Positions 22,401-35,092 of a DNA stretch of 64,000 nt are shown here, one piece after another. Position 1 is the stretch's first letter. The number at the start of each line of letters is the position of its first letter. The DNA lies in assembly GCA_013399305.1 (NCBI GenBank), contig VXAI01000241.1, forward strand, positions 573,159-637,158, given 5' to 3'. The DNA is from Rostratula benghalensis (taxonomy: Eukaryota > Chordata > Aves > Charadriiformes > Rostratulidae). The position numbers were made by a program, and so were the translations under genes. The notes below the pieces were generated by a model. It saw nothing but the letters and a program-made list of their open reading frames with translations, did not search any database and was not told the origin of the DNA.

Positions 22401-22779
22401 CAAATAATCCCAATGGCACTTTTTTGTAGTTTGTTCTCAAGAGCAGGACCGTGTGGCAAGGCTTTTATGTCCTAAGCCACACAGGGCAACATTCTCCTTT
22501 CAGGTGTTCCCAAATACACGGCTGAGAGAGCTCTCCCATGTGCAGATCTCCCATGGACAGTAACAAGGGGTGCTTCCCATGCAGTAAATGTAAAAACACA
22601 CTATCAGAGTTACATTATAGCTCTGGTGAGAGTGTCCTCCTTATTAACAGAATTATTTGCAGCAACCGCACCTGAGGTGCTTCTTAGGATCCTTAGCAAT
22701 TACAACATGAGCTACCCACAGCATGGTTAACATAGATGATGGATACCTTATTCTAACTTAAAGGGGAAACAGACACAGT
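19481..22779. other. Unique DNA, no gene recognised
   Basis: Contains one of the longest ATG-initiated open frames in the window (20158-20637, plus, 159 codons), but the peptide has no recognisable domain, signal or periodicity. No interspersed repeat was recognised. Confidence 0.4.
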
Positions 22780-23260
22780 TAAGAAACACCCAATCATTTC
22801 TGCTCTACAGATGTGTGCCTGGACCTGCTGGTGCTGCAGCAGCAGCTACCCAGTGAAAGGATGCTGCTGAATCTTGTACATTGTGATTAAGTGTGCTTTG
22901 AGTTTGCTCTGATGACCCTACTTAGCAGATGTATTGTTTAGAAAGAGATGTTTCCCAAGACTTTGGGACCCTACTTAGCAGACACATTGTTTAAATAACT
23001 TGTTTTATGACTATTCAATTAGTTCTGGGCATAGGTGTGATTATGTTAATGACTTCAGGGAAAATAAATTAATATGTAACAATATTGTAAATGTAAGGAG
23101 TTTGAAATCAGAACATAGTTGGGAGCACTTATGGAGGAGAATACCCAGTGCGACCCCAGTGCTGCTAATAAAGAATACTGTCTTTACAGTCTCGTTGGTT
23201 GTTGAGTTCATTTCTTCATTTTACCCCTATAGCAGCTTGCAAGTGGCCGGGCAAGATACA
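22780..23260 (+). mobile_element. Probable old solo LTR (boundaries uncertain)
   Basis: The right part has an LTR-like R/U5 layout: AATAAAG at 23167-23173, then about 10 bases later a CTTTACAGTCTCGTTGG segment, then a GT-rich stretch and CATTTCTTCATTTTACC. This resembles the polyadenylation end of avian LTRs. About 200 bp upstream a 27-bp segment starting GACCCTACTTAGCAGA is duplicated at a 53-bp period (22914-22940 and 22967-22993), as in U3 enhancer duplications. No clean TG...CA termini or target duplication was found, so the limits are guesses. Confidence 0.45.
22914..22993. repeat. 53-bp-period tandem duplication (partial)
   Basis: The 27-bp stretch beginning GACCCTACTTAGCAGA and ending ATTGTTTA occurs twice, differing at three bases, with a 53-bp repeat period. 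Confidence 0.9.
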
Positions 23261-26200
23261 CGAAGGATGTTGACAATTGTAGGCTAAAGTTATTTCAGTT
23301 TTTCCCCACTCCTAAGGCCCAGCACTCATGAATCATGAAATCAGCATATGGGAGCTAAAGGATGTCAATTAATTTTCCTTCAGGTAAGACAAGCCACAAT
23401 CTTACCTTCATGCTGTAATATTACTGAGACTTAGATTCAGTGAGAAATACAGAAATGCACTATCCCTCAAACTTTTTAAAGATTGTCACATATGCTTTGC
23501 CGCCTTCTATCAGCCAGGTCTTTTATTTTTCCCTTTCAATTATTTGTACATACCTGAAGGGATAAATTGATCTGCTGGTTTCCAGAGCCATATATCTGAC
23601 AATTAAGATTGAGAGTCATCTGGTACACTGGTGAGGCCTGACTGGAGAACTGATTAGTTTTGACACTGAACCCTTTCCCATTCACTGTCACTTATTTTGT
23701 AGGTTTGTTTGTTTGTTTGTGTGTTTGTTTTTTGAGGATAGAGATTGAAAGTGGGGCAAAGACAGATTAAACATTCTGCAAGTGGAACAACACCCAATAA
23801 AAACAGTCCCTTGTAAAAAGCTCTTCTGGGATGATCTTTCTTGCTAAGGATTCTTCAAAATATTTTTAACTTGAATGTCTGTTTTTTAAAGGACTCCTGG
23901 AAAATTCATGGAGCCAAGAATGCCTCAGTGTAACTGTGCAAGAATGAGATTTGTATGGGCAGCAGAGCTAACTGCTGGGCATAGTATATTTAGTATAGTA
24001 TGACATATGACTTATGATCTAATTGACTCTTTTTTGGTGTGTATTTTATACTTATGTCTAATGAAATTACAGCTGCAACATCCTAAGTGTCTCCATCACT
24101 TTCAATAGATTTCTGCCACAGTAGCAAGTGTATTTATCCTAAAGTTGAAAGAAAAGAAAAGCACATGATAAGCCTAATCAATTTTAGAAAATGGTAAATT
24201 GCTTTGACTCCACTATGAAAAACAGGGATGCATGCACAATCAACTATGTATATATCAATTTGCCACCCTTGCCAGTTATAAAGTGAGATGTCCTGAAAAT
24301 ATGAATTATGGTACCTATATCTTAGTAGGGAGGGTAAGCAACCTGAAAATCTATATGCCTGCTACCCCATCTTGACCAACACGCTACATTTTGAGGTGAA
24401 AATGGAGATAAACAAGTGAAGATGCATGGAAAATGGGGGAAAATTGCAACGTTATTGGGCCAAAGTTTAACCCTACTGGATTAACCTGATAAGTTTAATA
24501 AGATAAATGAGACTGCAGCAAGTCTAAGACATTTAGACTGCATAGATCTTGTGCTATACTATGATAAATTAGTTAAAACTGGAGAAGACAGAGATGAGAA
24601 AAACTTGCACAGTAAGAGGGATTGAATTGAGCAATGGCAGCTGGCAATTCTGAACATGCCATGTTAGGAGTTGCAAGTTCAGTTTCTGAATGATGACCGA
24701 ACCATCATATTCTGTTTGTACTCTCTACAGATTAATGGTCATGAAGGAAGCTATGCTGTTTACACACCCATCTCAAGTACTTCTTCACACCCTTTCCCAC
24801 ACCTCTGCTGCTTGCATGTGCATTCAAACCACTTATGTGTCCTGAGAGACCTAGAACAGACTCAGAGCAAAGGATGGCTAGAGTGGCTCCCTGCTAGTCC
24901 TTTGTCTCTGAGCTTGGATAAACTTCTGTCTCGGTATAATGGTCCAGAGAGACCTCTTTGGCAGCCATTCTGTGGCCCAGAACCTCCACTAAACTGTGTT
25001 TCCTGCAGAAATCCTATGCCCTGTTCCACTGCCTGGACTCCATACCACTCACAGCCTCAGCACATGTCCCAAAATTACAACACAATGTAGTTGAAGGATC
25101 ATGAGTGAATAGTCCTTCAACTATGTGCTAGTAACACCCAAGTCCAGACTACAGAAGTAGAGCTTAAGAATATGCACTATAGCCATAGCCATCTGCATGA
25201 AGAACACACACAGGCACTGTAAATCTTATTCTTAGCAACTTCTTTTTTTAAAGTCAAAGTAAATGGATTCTTCTATCTTTTTTTTCAGTGCCTAAGTGTT
25301 GCAGGATTTGTGTTATGGTCAAGAATATCCCTTTCTTTTTGATCAGCATCAAACCCAAAGCATACATCTTGAAAAGTAAATTCAGAACTGAAGTTTGTCT
25401 TCCATGTTGTTTCTACCTGCTGTAACAAAGTCATTAAATAAGCAGAAATGCATACCTTTCCATTACTGAAATACAGTACCTGCTAAGGACTAGGACTTTT
25501 ATCATCTTCAGTAATGCAAACTAGTAGGGAACAATGTGTTTAGCAGTTGATGGATGTTACTGATATAAATGAAGATGGATATTCTTTGAAACTGCCAGGT
25601 TGTGAATGGATTCTCATACACCATAGCCTTAGGAACTGAATGAAGATTCAAAACGTATCTAGGCTATTTAAAATTTCTATTTTATCAATTTTTTATCATT
25701 TATCATCTGTTTTATCATTTACTAAAAAAATGTCTTATTAAATATATGTATTAGTACTGATTTAAGAACTGATTTGGCATTTATGTAATAAAGTGAGAAA
25801 GGAAATATGGATCCTATTGCTTATGAACACAAAATAATATGCCAGATAAATATAAATGCAGAAAAGTTAATCACTCACAGCAGACAAAGTTTATTTTGTA
25901 ATTTTGCACTGTCTTGTACAACATTTACCCAAAGTGAACAGTCATTATACAGAATGTAACAACACACCAAGAAATGGAAAGAAGCCAAAAATAAGATAAG
26001 GCCTATGGATGTTTCATTCACTGACACTCTGCTATAAAATAATCTTTGAAAACAATTTTGAAATGGTACTAAGACATTTTAGAAGCTTGCATGGAAAGAG
26101 TAATGTGATCAACTGAGAAACAGGATACGAGTGTCTATTCCAGTGTCTTCTACAGCTGAAGGATTTCTGTGTTCTCTATCCAACAGTTTGCCTTTCATCT

Positions 26201-27213
26201 AAGAAAAGCCCTCACCACCATAGATTCTCTAATTATTTTGCCAGTTAGTGAGATGAGGCACAGAAACTAAGATACTTATTTGCATAAACCCATGGAGGCC
26301 TTGTTCCTAACCCCACCAGGCCTGGCTCTTTCACAGCGCTGCAAGGTCTTCTGGAACCACTACTGAGGCAAGGTGTTTTATGGGCCCCAGAGCAAACTGC
26401 TGCCGTGTTAGATGTTGAGATGTTATCCACAGAGAAGAAGTGGACATCACAACTTCCTTTCATTGTACAATTAGATTCAGCAGCCATCAGTCAGTAGACC
26501 TGCAAGTGGTGTGCTAGTAGTGTGCACTTATGAGACATTCGTGTACAGAGGAAGAACCTATCAGATGTATGACAGGCAAGCATGCACAGACACTCAGAGC
26601 TACACTTGCAATGCAAAATACCTAAATTATGCTCAGACTCCACACTAAATGATCACCCAAAGTTCCTTCTCTATGCAGTCCAGTGCTATCGTTCTACTGA
26701 GAAACTGTCTTATAAAAAATGGGATGAGCATTGGGCTGTTGGGCAACTATTTAGTAAACTTTATATTACATGGCTATTAGATTTAGTTCCTTTAAGAAAG
26801 GGCTACTGGTTTCCCCCCTGAATGGATGAATTGCAGAAGTTTAAGCTGCACCCAGCTGAGCAGAAGTACAGGTGCACAAACTCTTACATTGCACCAGGTA
26901 ATGGTCCTTGCTACAGTGCACTTTGCTCCACCCCCCAGTAATTTCTTCCAACATTTGCATATTCAGAAGCACAGCAGCCTTCATTTTATTCTCTGTACAG
27001 CACAAAGTATGAGAAGTTCATGCGCTATGCCAAGGTTTACAGTCGTTACAGGAAAGCAAATATGCTACATGCAGGAGACTGCAGCAGCAGTCATCAGCAG
27101 TAAAAGAGGGAGTTTCTTTTTCCTGCTGTTTTCTACAGGCTTATTTCATCCCTTGCCAATCCCCTGCCAGTGTCCTTTAAGAACATGAATGTAATTTATC
27201 TATTTTTCCTCAG
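23261..27213. other. Unique DNA, no gene recognised
   Basis: Contains the GTTT repeat at 23703-23733 and a degenerate TTTATCA-rich run at 25678-25725. An open frame of 139 codons at 24671-25090 has no recognisable family. Confidence 0.4.
23703..23733. repeat. (GTTT)n simple repeat
   Basis: About seven tetranucleotide units with one GTGT interruption. Confidence 0.9.
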
Positions 27214-27340
27214 CTCTTTTGCTGAGAATGTCTTCTGCTTTGGCTGATAACAAATCACCATTCCTGATATGCAGGAAGATCCCTATTGTTTTTCATGACA
27301 GTAAACTCTATGTTGTATATGGGAAGTGACAAAAGAAGAG
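27214..27340 (+). other. Candidate exon, probably noncoding
   Basis: Acceptor ATCTATTTTTCCTCAG (AG at 27212-27213) and a consensus donor GAG|GTAAGTATG at 27341 flank 127 bases. All three frames contain a stop, so if spliced it would be a UTR or lncRNA exon. An internal acceptor (GATATGCAG, ending at 27271) would leave an open 69-nt exon. Confidence 0.18.
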
Positions 27341-28564
27341 GTAAGTATGCTAAGAACTGTGTTTTTCATCCTACCTTTAGCTAATCTTACCTGACACCAT
27401 CTGGAGTTTTTGAACACCTGCTGCAGCATAAATTGTGAGTGCTGTTTTCATAAATTTCATGTAACCATATATACAAGGAGAAGCTTGTTATAGGAACGTT
27501 TTGAAGCTGCACACACAGATCATTAACACAGAAGCTTGTGTTAAAAGTGTCTTAAGAGGAACATGCAGCACATTTGAGTGCTTGAAGGCTGTGTTGTAAA
27601 CATGAATTGGCTAAAGAGCTCCACTGAATTGCTAATCTGGTATCTGTCTCACATTCAGTATAGCCCTATATATCTAGTTACAAAATTTTAACTGGGGACA
27701 AAACTTATGTTTTTGAAAGGCATAATAATTACTGGATAGCCAAATGCTGAATGAATGAGACACTTCTTTTGATGGTGGTTCAACAATTTCTCCTGCTGAG
27801 AGGTATCTTTTCAGCAAGCAGTAGAGTAGGTCTCTGATGAGTATGGTATAAAATATGACACCCTCTGAAAACTCCAGATTTTGAACCAAAGCAGGTAAGC
27901 TTCCAAAAGCTCAAAACTTCTTCATGGCACACCAGGCCTTTCCAAGTCTCACAGTCTGTTGAGATTTCCTCCAACATCACCAAGATGTGGGTCTAATCCA
28001 GATTAGAAATATCCTAGAGGACAAAAAAGGCATGCTGAAACCATGGCTAAGAATAGTGGGGGAAGTAGGGAACACCAGAGTAAAATAATGTGCATTACCA
28101 ACAGCCTTGACTTTATAGGCCTTCCTGTAATGTCCCTGATGTCTAATCAAGTTGAAAAATGTGTTTAGGTTCAGTATGAAAGTGTTAAATGTTTCAGTTC
28201 CCCGAAAAGCTGTTTTTTCCAATTTCTCTTTGCACATATACCAAAAACAAAAGTGGATTTATAGAAATATTTAAGATTTTGAGGCTCTGAAGAAAACATC
28301 ACATAGTGCAAGATTCATGATAAAATTACTGAGAAGTGAGAACACTTGTACTTTCAACAGCTGTCAGTATAAACACAACAGGCATTTCCAGGACATTTTT
28401 GATATGCTACAAAAGTTCCCTTTATACACACATCTACATATACCATACACATATATACATATTTGTATACAAAATTTGGTTATTCTATACTGGATATTCC
28501 CTATATTTGGATATTTATTACACTAGCTGCTTTCTACACTTTCAAACACAGCAGTCACATTGAC
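27341..28564. other. Unique DNA
   Basis: Apart from a degenerate CA/TA-rich patch near 28430-28470, nothing recognised. Confidence 0.45.
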
Positions 28565-28698
28565 CTAGAGGAAAGACTGCCTGGATGCAGTCCTGAGTAA
28601 TGTGCTCTAGGCAATCCTGCTTTAGCGGGGGAATTGGATGACATGCTCTCTGGAGATCCTTTCCAACAATGAAATTCTATGATTTCATGATTCCATGA
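28565..28698 (+). mobile_element. CR1 LINE 3' end
   Basis: Contains the block ACTGCCTGGATGCAGTCCTG, then CTCTAGGCAATCCTGCTTTAG, then GGATGACATGCTCTCTGGAG. It ends in three degenerate terminal octamers (ATTCTATGATTTCATGATTCCATGA). Confidence 0.9.
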
Positions 28699-28912
28699 AT
28701 GAATCTGGTTTGCTGTCCTTTGCCCTGCTTATTTTGTGTCATCATGGTGCATAGAGCCTATAAAAAAGAATGGTGAGTCAGTATTATGGACTGATGAATA
28801 TTTTATCAACAGTGGTGGTCACAATAATTTTTAAATTATGAAGTTAAAATAATTGTTATTTTTTTCCCTGTGAAAAGTCAGTTCACTGTATCTCATTTTT
28901 ATCTCTTTATGA

Positions 28913-28979
28913 ATTAACACATATCAACAGCATTAACAGTATTAACACATGTCAACACCATTAATAGTATTAATAATTC
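28913..28979. repeat. 28-bp minisatellite, about 2.4 copies
   Basis: ATTAACACAT followed by ATCAACAGCATTAACAGT is repeated at 28913-28940 and 28941-28968 with four changes, then a partial unit. Confidence 0.88.
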
Positions 28980-30797
28980 TTAAGGTCCAGGAGATCCTCA
29001 ACAACTTTTCCAACAGATGTTTTAGTTTAAGGAAAAACTGTTTACAACATATCATATATGGAAAGTTCCCTTGCAGGCAGTGAATAAAAATATTATTCTT
29101 CAGCTACACACTGTCTGCAGATCATTTTGCATTGAGAGCTTATTCATTCCTTGTGAAAGCATGTGCTGCTGTTATCACAGCATTTACTAAAGCTGAGGTG
29201 AGGGTTTCAAATCATGACCCTAGCATCATTCTTGGCTCAAGATGCTAACACATGCCTCCATAAGATTACTGGTGCACTTGCAAAGCACACTTTTGGTGTG
29301 CACCAGATTCTTAATTAAGCTCTCTGCCCAGAAGCACACCAGCACAGGGAGAAAGTTCACTTCAGACCATGGGAACATTTTGTTTTATCCATGCTGGGAC
29401 TGGCTTTTGGATTATAGCTTCAGTCAGCCTTCACACAGCACTCACAGGCATTGGGAAGCGTTAACCTTCTGGAGACTGTAAACACAAACTGTGTACGTGT
29501 GTCTTCCAAACTATTCTTCTGGTTCACAGGCTGGAAAATGCCATTGCATTTAAATCATTGTCACTGATCTCATACAAGCTATGTATATACTGTCAATTTG
29601 GGTTAATTCTTCTCCTTATTGATTTGTGCATTTCACCTTCACTGTATTTTGATGTTGAAAAAGCTGACAAAATGATAATGGAAAAAAGACTGAAATATTC
29701 TCCTGCCGATGACCTCATAGGTAAGGTAGTTGAGAACATACTGGACTCAAAATCAGGATTATAGCCATAATGTAAAATGAAGTCACCCAGTTCCAAAGTA
29801 AAACATTAAAGATGCTTCGACCTGAGATCTGTGGGTGACCTGGCAACACTCCATAGTTCACCTGGAGGACGAATCTCATTCCCTAGCATCAGACATCAGC
29901 CCTGTACTTAAAAGGATGTGTCATGCAGTTTTATTAACGTACGTGATGCGTTTCCCTCCTCCCACTGTGGATATCATCCTTAATGGTCAAATACCACTGA
30001 CTGCTCATTAAGAAAAAAAATCAGTTTTTCTGCAAGGCAAGTAGAATATTATAGCTTTTAGTTTGTCGGTCATTTGATACCATGGTTTACATCATGTTTC
30101 AGTATACTTACAAAGGCTATAGCCCCCAGTGGGTTACATGGGAATGGTAATAAACAAGAGAGAATCTCCAATAGTCAACTGCATTTAAAATAAAACCTCA
30201 GGATCTGGGTTTTCATCATACTTTACCTATTCATTTTTGTACACACAAATAACTACAATGCAATTCCTATAATTTAAATGCCTGAGTACTTTGCCTGCAG
30301 GCACAATCACGTATTTAGATGTCTATCTGATGTCAAGCTCCTACATGTCCTGATGCCCACACTTGCTGTTGCAAAAATAGAGACCATTGTTTAAAATTTG
30401 CCTCTTAACATGTGTCTTCTCAATAAAAGGTAACATCTGTTCATAGCACGTGCCACTGTCAGACAAATAAGGAGGTCATGGACAGATCTGTACCTGTTTC
30501 TTCAGATGGAGCCAGAATATGAACCCTTGAAAGAGTACTGTTTCCACAATTATCTTTTTTTTTCTTTCACTGGTAAAAACAATTTTAGCAGCAGACTGTC
30601 TACATCTAAAGGAATTTGAGACAGTATTTGAAGGTGATTTGAAGCAGGAAAAGACATAGTCTTCCACTGCTCAGCCTATGCCCAGGGGTTGCTGGAGCTG
30701 TGAAACAGTTCACTGAGCATTTCCTTCTCTAAATAAACACTAATTGGCGCAGCAGTTCAGAAAATCTGTTTTAACTGAACAACAGCAAAACAAGAGC
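28980..30797. other. Unique DNA, no gene recognised
   Basis: A strong donor-like CATAG|GTAAGG lies at 29721 at the end of a charged open stretch (29640-29720), but no convincing acceptor precedes it. No repeats recognised. Confidence 0.4.
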
Positions 30798-30852
30798 ACA
30801 GGAATTGGATTTGATGATCCTCTTGGTCCCTTCCAAATCAGGATATTCTAAG
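30798..30852 (+). mobile_element. Short CR1 3' end remnant
   Basis: GAATTGGATTTGATGATCCT and TTGGTCCCTTCCAAATCAGGATATTCTA match the last 50 bases of CR1 before the terminal octamers. Confidence 0.7.
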
Positions 30853-33800
30853 GGATCGGTGAACATTATGTGCTATTATGTCAGGGACATCTTGAACAAC
30901 CCTTTAGAGACCTTATTACCTGTCTCGAAGGAAATATTTTCACTATCCCATGCTTTCCTTGTTTATCTTCATGGTTTCCTACTGATGTTTCACTTCAACC
31001 TATTCTCATTCTGCATTTTCTCAAATATCCTCTTTTCAGTTGCTTTTCTTCCATTAAACATAGCGTGAAATAGAAGAGAAATTGGAGGGAAGCAGGAGAT
31101 GATGACTAGGTATTTGAAGAGGCAGAGGCAGTAGTCTATAGCAAGAACATGAGGAGCAATAGGAAACCAAGTGCCTAGCAAGAAATTTATTTATCTGCAG
31201 CTGACATATGTGCAAGGCCTGGGACATCAACCTCACTGACTCATTCAACTCCCATTTCCCAAGCAAAAAGCTGCAACAGCCAAAGTTGCAACTGGGAAAA
31301 GTCAAAGTATCAATTTGAAAGAGAGATGCTTGCTGACTACAGCATGCGAAGAGGCATGATCTCAAGGCCAACAAAGCAAAACTATGTGGCAACTAGCTTC
31401 TCGACTAGGTCCTGAAGGCAAATCCATGGTAGAAAACTGAGCCATCATAAAAACGAGGATAGGCTGTGAATGATGCAGATGCCAACTCTTACAAGGATCA
31501 CAGGTCTGCACAGAAAGAGCAGCACATGACCAGAAATGGGTATGGTCAGGGTCCAGAGGGGCAGTAGCCCCAGTGGTGTCTTAAGAAGGAACCCAAGAGC
31601 TTGCAGAGGGGCCCAAGGGAGCAGCTGCTACTGGTGGAAAAACTGGGAAGCCATCCCTCAGCAAGGGCTGCAGATCAGTGTCAGCTCAGCCAGGAGGACA
31701 GCTGCTATTTCAAACATCCCAGGTTAGCTCAGTGGGCACAAGCTGTGGTAGAAAAGAACTCACCCAGCTCTGCAACACAGTAGAATCAACTTAAACTTCA
31801 ACTAAATATGCTCACACCATAATGTATTCATATGACCACACATTTCTCCATGGCTGTTAGTTAGATCACATGCAAATGTAACCAAAATTCTGTATGGGAT
31901 TATGTGTCTGGGTGAAAACTGTGGGCACCCTGTCACCTACACGGTCTGCACAGCAACTTTTGGTATTGACAGAGTACGGACAAAGAGAAGGCCATTGGAG
32001 GTTCAGGAAATGCTGGCAGATATACTATTTGAAGTATCACTAGAAAATGACTCTTTAATTATAATTAATTACACAAATTAACGGAGTAATAATTTCAGAC
32101 AGAATGGTATGAGAATGCAGCTGCCTGCTACAGGTTTTATTTTTATTTATTGTTCTAGATAATGCAAAATAGGTGGCTAGGAGAGAAATAGAGTAATCTT
32201 TCCCACCTGTGGCAAGAAGATAGGTTTACTAAATCCTGTATGAACAGCTGAAAAGGTTCAGCTTATACATACATCATAGAAATACCTTTAGTTTATGTCA
32301 AGATAACCACGTCTTGGAATTTATACTAGCTTTTGCAGAGGAGGTTAGACATATGATCTTGGTATGACAACACCTACGATGGAATTTATTGCAAATTACT
32401 TCAGGGTGGAGCTCTTAATTAAGTTACAAATTGGATGTGAAGATCAAATGTTGGCAAAAATAGAATCTTAAAAATAACTTTTAGGGAAACTGAGTAAGTT
32501 TTTAAGCTTTTAAGCATCTTTGAAGCAGGGGGGAGAATTTCAGAGGCAGCTAGTGAACTGGTTTCCACACTTTTCTAGGAGCTGGAAAAGAGGAGAAAAC
32601 AAGAAATCTGTAAATTCTAAACGTGCCAGTGAAGTAAAAGGAGCAGAAGTAGTCTGTCATCAGCATGTCCCAAACAGGTATGATTGCAGATTGTAGACTA
32701 CCATCAAATGGGGTTTCCCAGTCTGATCCTGTGTTGTAGGTGAGTGACCCAGCCATTGCCTGCACATTATGCTCTGCTGGGTGGTGCAGTCCCCAGTTGC
32801 AAATGCAACAGCAAAGCCAACATACCAAGAGAGAAAGAAAGTTCTGCATCCCAACCGAAGCAGTAAAATAAAGAGTGCAGTACAGACTTGCCAGTTGGCA
32901 GGTGACATGCAGGGCTAATAAAGCAGGAACCCTTTTGCCACCTTCAGGAAACCATGATTTCAGGCCATGCGTAACAGCTCCTGCCTACTGCAAATTGCAC
33001 AAGGATGTGCCCTTGGGCCTCCTAGATCACCTCTGTAAGTCCTTCCACAGAAAAACTGACTCTGGGACAATACTCAAGAGCTGAAGAGGAGCTTCTATCC
33101 CCAGAGAAGACTGGGAAAGGTGATGAGTGTGACTGATTGCCTGGAGTGCAGGGCACCAAGCCTGTCCCACCCTGCTGTTCAGAGACTGAGCTATGCCTGC
33201 ACCACCCTGTCCCTCAGCAAAGCTGACTTGCCTTCAGTCTCTGAACATAAAACTGAACTGGTAATGTGGGTTTTCAGACAGTGGGGAACTACTGATGCAG
33301 TCGGGCATGCCCAGCCCCTTTTCACAATCTCTTCAAGAATTATCCTATAGTGAAAACCAGATGTGAAAAAAATCCCACCACAAACAAAACAAAAAAAAAA
33401 AAACCCCTCAAACCAACTGAGATGGAGGTATTTGTTGAAGAGAATGGAAGACTCAAAGCCTGTGGAAATATTTTTTAAGATTGTAATATACCCATCTTCA
33501 ATTCTGAAAGACACCCACTGCACTTTTCCTGAATTAATAAAGAGGAGATAAAAGCATTCAGACAGGGTAGTGGAATATTGAATGTGGGTAACATACCATA
33601 ACAATCAGCACCCAATAACAACAATGACGAGATCTTCTCTACCTTAGGTACATCACTGTGGGTACCTAGGAAGACATGGCCTCCGTAGAAAACAAAAATG
33701 TGCAAAAATTAAGAGGCAGACTCTGAAAGTGCCTGAGGGGGTGACTAATTTTCAATAGAAAATACAGCTTACAGAAAATCAAAATTTTCATAAGCATCAA

Positions 33801-34959
33801 CTGCAGTGGGAGAGATGACTGTCTTATGCCTTGGGAAATGCAGACTTAGACACAATCCAGCTCAATAGAGAAAATAAGGGCACAAGACACGTGAATAACA
33901 ACTGCTGAAGTAAAACAATTCCTCTTGTAATTGTGTGGTTTAATTTCTGCAATGACTCAAAATGAAATGTGTTGGTACACTTTCCATGGACTAAATTGAA
34001 GCATTTAAATTGTGAATCATTTATCCATAACTTTTCCTCCCATAATAAAAAACATTTTTTTCAACTTCTTCCCTTTGTGGAAAGGCATTGCTGTATAATA
34101 CTGCACAGAAATTTTGGTTTTGACTATGTTTTATACACACTTCAAGAAGCAATTTTCAAGAGTGTCCTCGAAGAGGGGCCTAGCACTATGGCATATATAA
34201 GCATTTTTGTTAGCAGAAAGGGAAGAGCAGCACCAAGAGGAGTACTAGCAGCTAGGGCCTCCTTGTCCAGGAACAGTGCCCCCTTGAAGCACTATGACAA
34301 CTTTGGCATGATTCTTAGACCATTTTCTATGAGATTTGAGCTTCTAAATATTTATTTTCTGTTAAGTGGGGCAGGAGGGCTGGCAGCTGTGCATGGGGCA
34401 GTGAGGTGGCACAGGAGACACAGTCCTCTTGCACCTTGGGAGTCCTCCTGCTCCCTGTCTCAAGGCTGATGGCTGACATGGTGTCAAACAGTTTGTGAGA
34501 TGGGTACCTGGTCCTGGATGTGAAAGGGAGAGAGCATTTGGGATAGCGAGTAATCCACACATCCACATGTGGACACAGCAGAGGAGATTTTACCAGAGGA
34601 AGTTAAGGGCATGGAAATGGGCATGCACACTTTCGTGATGCTGAGAGGGGAAAGCAATATACATGTTCCTACTTCACCTGTTTACACCTATCTATCTAAT
34701 TCAAACTCACAAATTATGGTAATTCCTACATTATTACATCAGATGTTGGCCTAAAAATAGGCCGCCTGAACTTTGAATAGAATTAGGAAGTCCTTTGACT
34801 CCCTGCTCAAAGTCAGTCCTAGTAGCTGTATGTACCAGTCTGACCAGCAATGTCTGACCCTGAAATGGAGAATTGAGGGAAACGTTCTGCATACTGCAGT
34901 GCATATTTCACTTGCCCAGGGAAATGGTTTAGGCACAATACCTGGAGCTACTCCAAAGA
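30853..34959. other. Unique DNA, no gene recognised
   Basis: Holds a 166-codon stop-free plus frame (33969-34469) whose listed first codon is GTG; the first real ATG is much further in, and no domain is visible. A homeodomain-like AT run TAATTATAATTAATTA lies at 32056-32071. No interspersed repeat recognised. Confidence 0.4.
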
Positions 34960-35092
34960 TGAGTTGATGTAGTGCTTAGGGACACAGTTTAGTGATACTG
35001 GGTTTTTCATCAGAGTTATGTTGGTGGTTGGACTGGATGATCTTAAAGATCCTTTTCAACCTAGACAACTCATTCTATGATTCTATTTATAA
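34960..35092 (+). mobile_element. CR1 LINE 3' end
   Basis: Contains TTAGGGACACAGTTTAGTGA, then TTGGTGGTTGGACTGGATGA, then TCTTAAAGATCCTTTTCAACC, and ends in ATTCTATGATTCTAT, the canonical CR1 terminus. Confidence 0.93.

Noticed and set aside
24731..24780. Acceptor-like CTCTACAG followed by an open INGHEGSYAVYTPISS stretch
   Set aside because: No good donor in phase and no recognised protein family; likely chance.
31720..31790. tRNA-like A-box (TTAGCTCAGTGGG)
   Set aside because: No matching B-box (GGTTCGANTCC) follows at the right distance and no cloverleaf can be drawn.
33969..34469. Longest stop-free frame (166 codons, plus strand)
   Set aside because: It opens with GTG rather than ATG, has no recognisable domain, signal sequence or repeat structure, and sits in AT-rich DNA where such lengths occur by chance in 64 kb.
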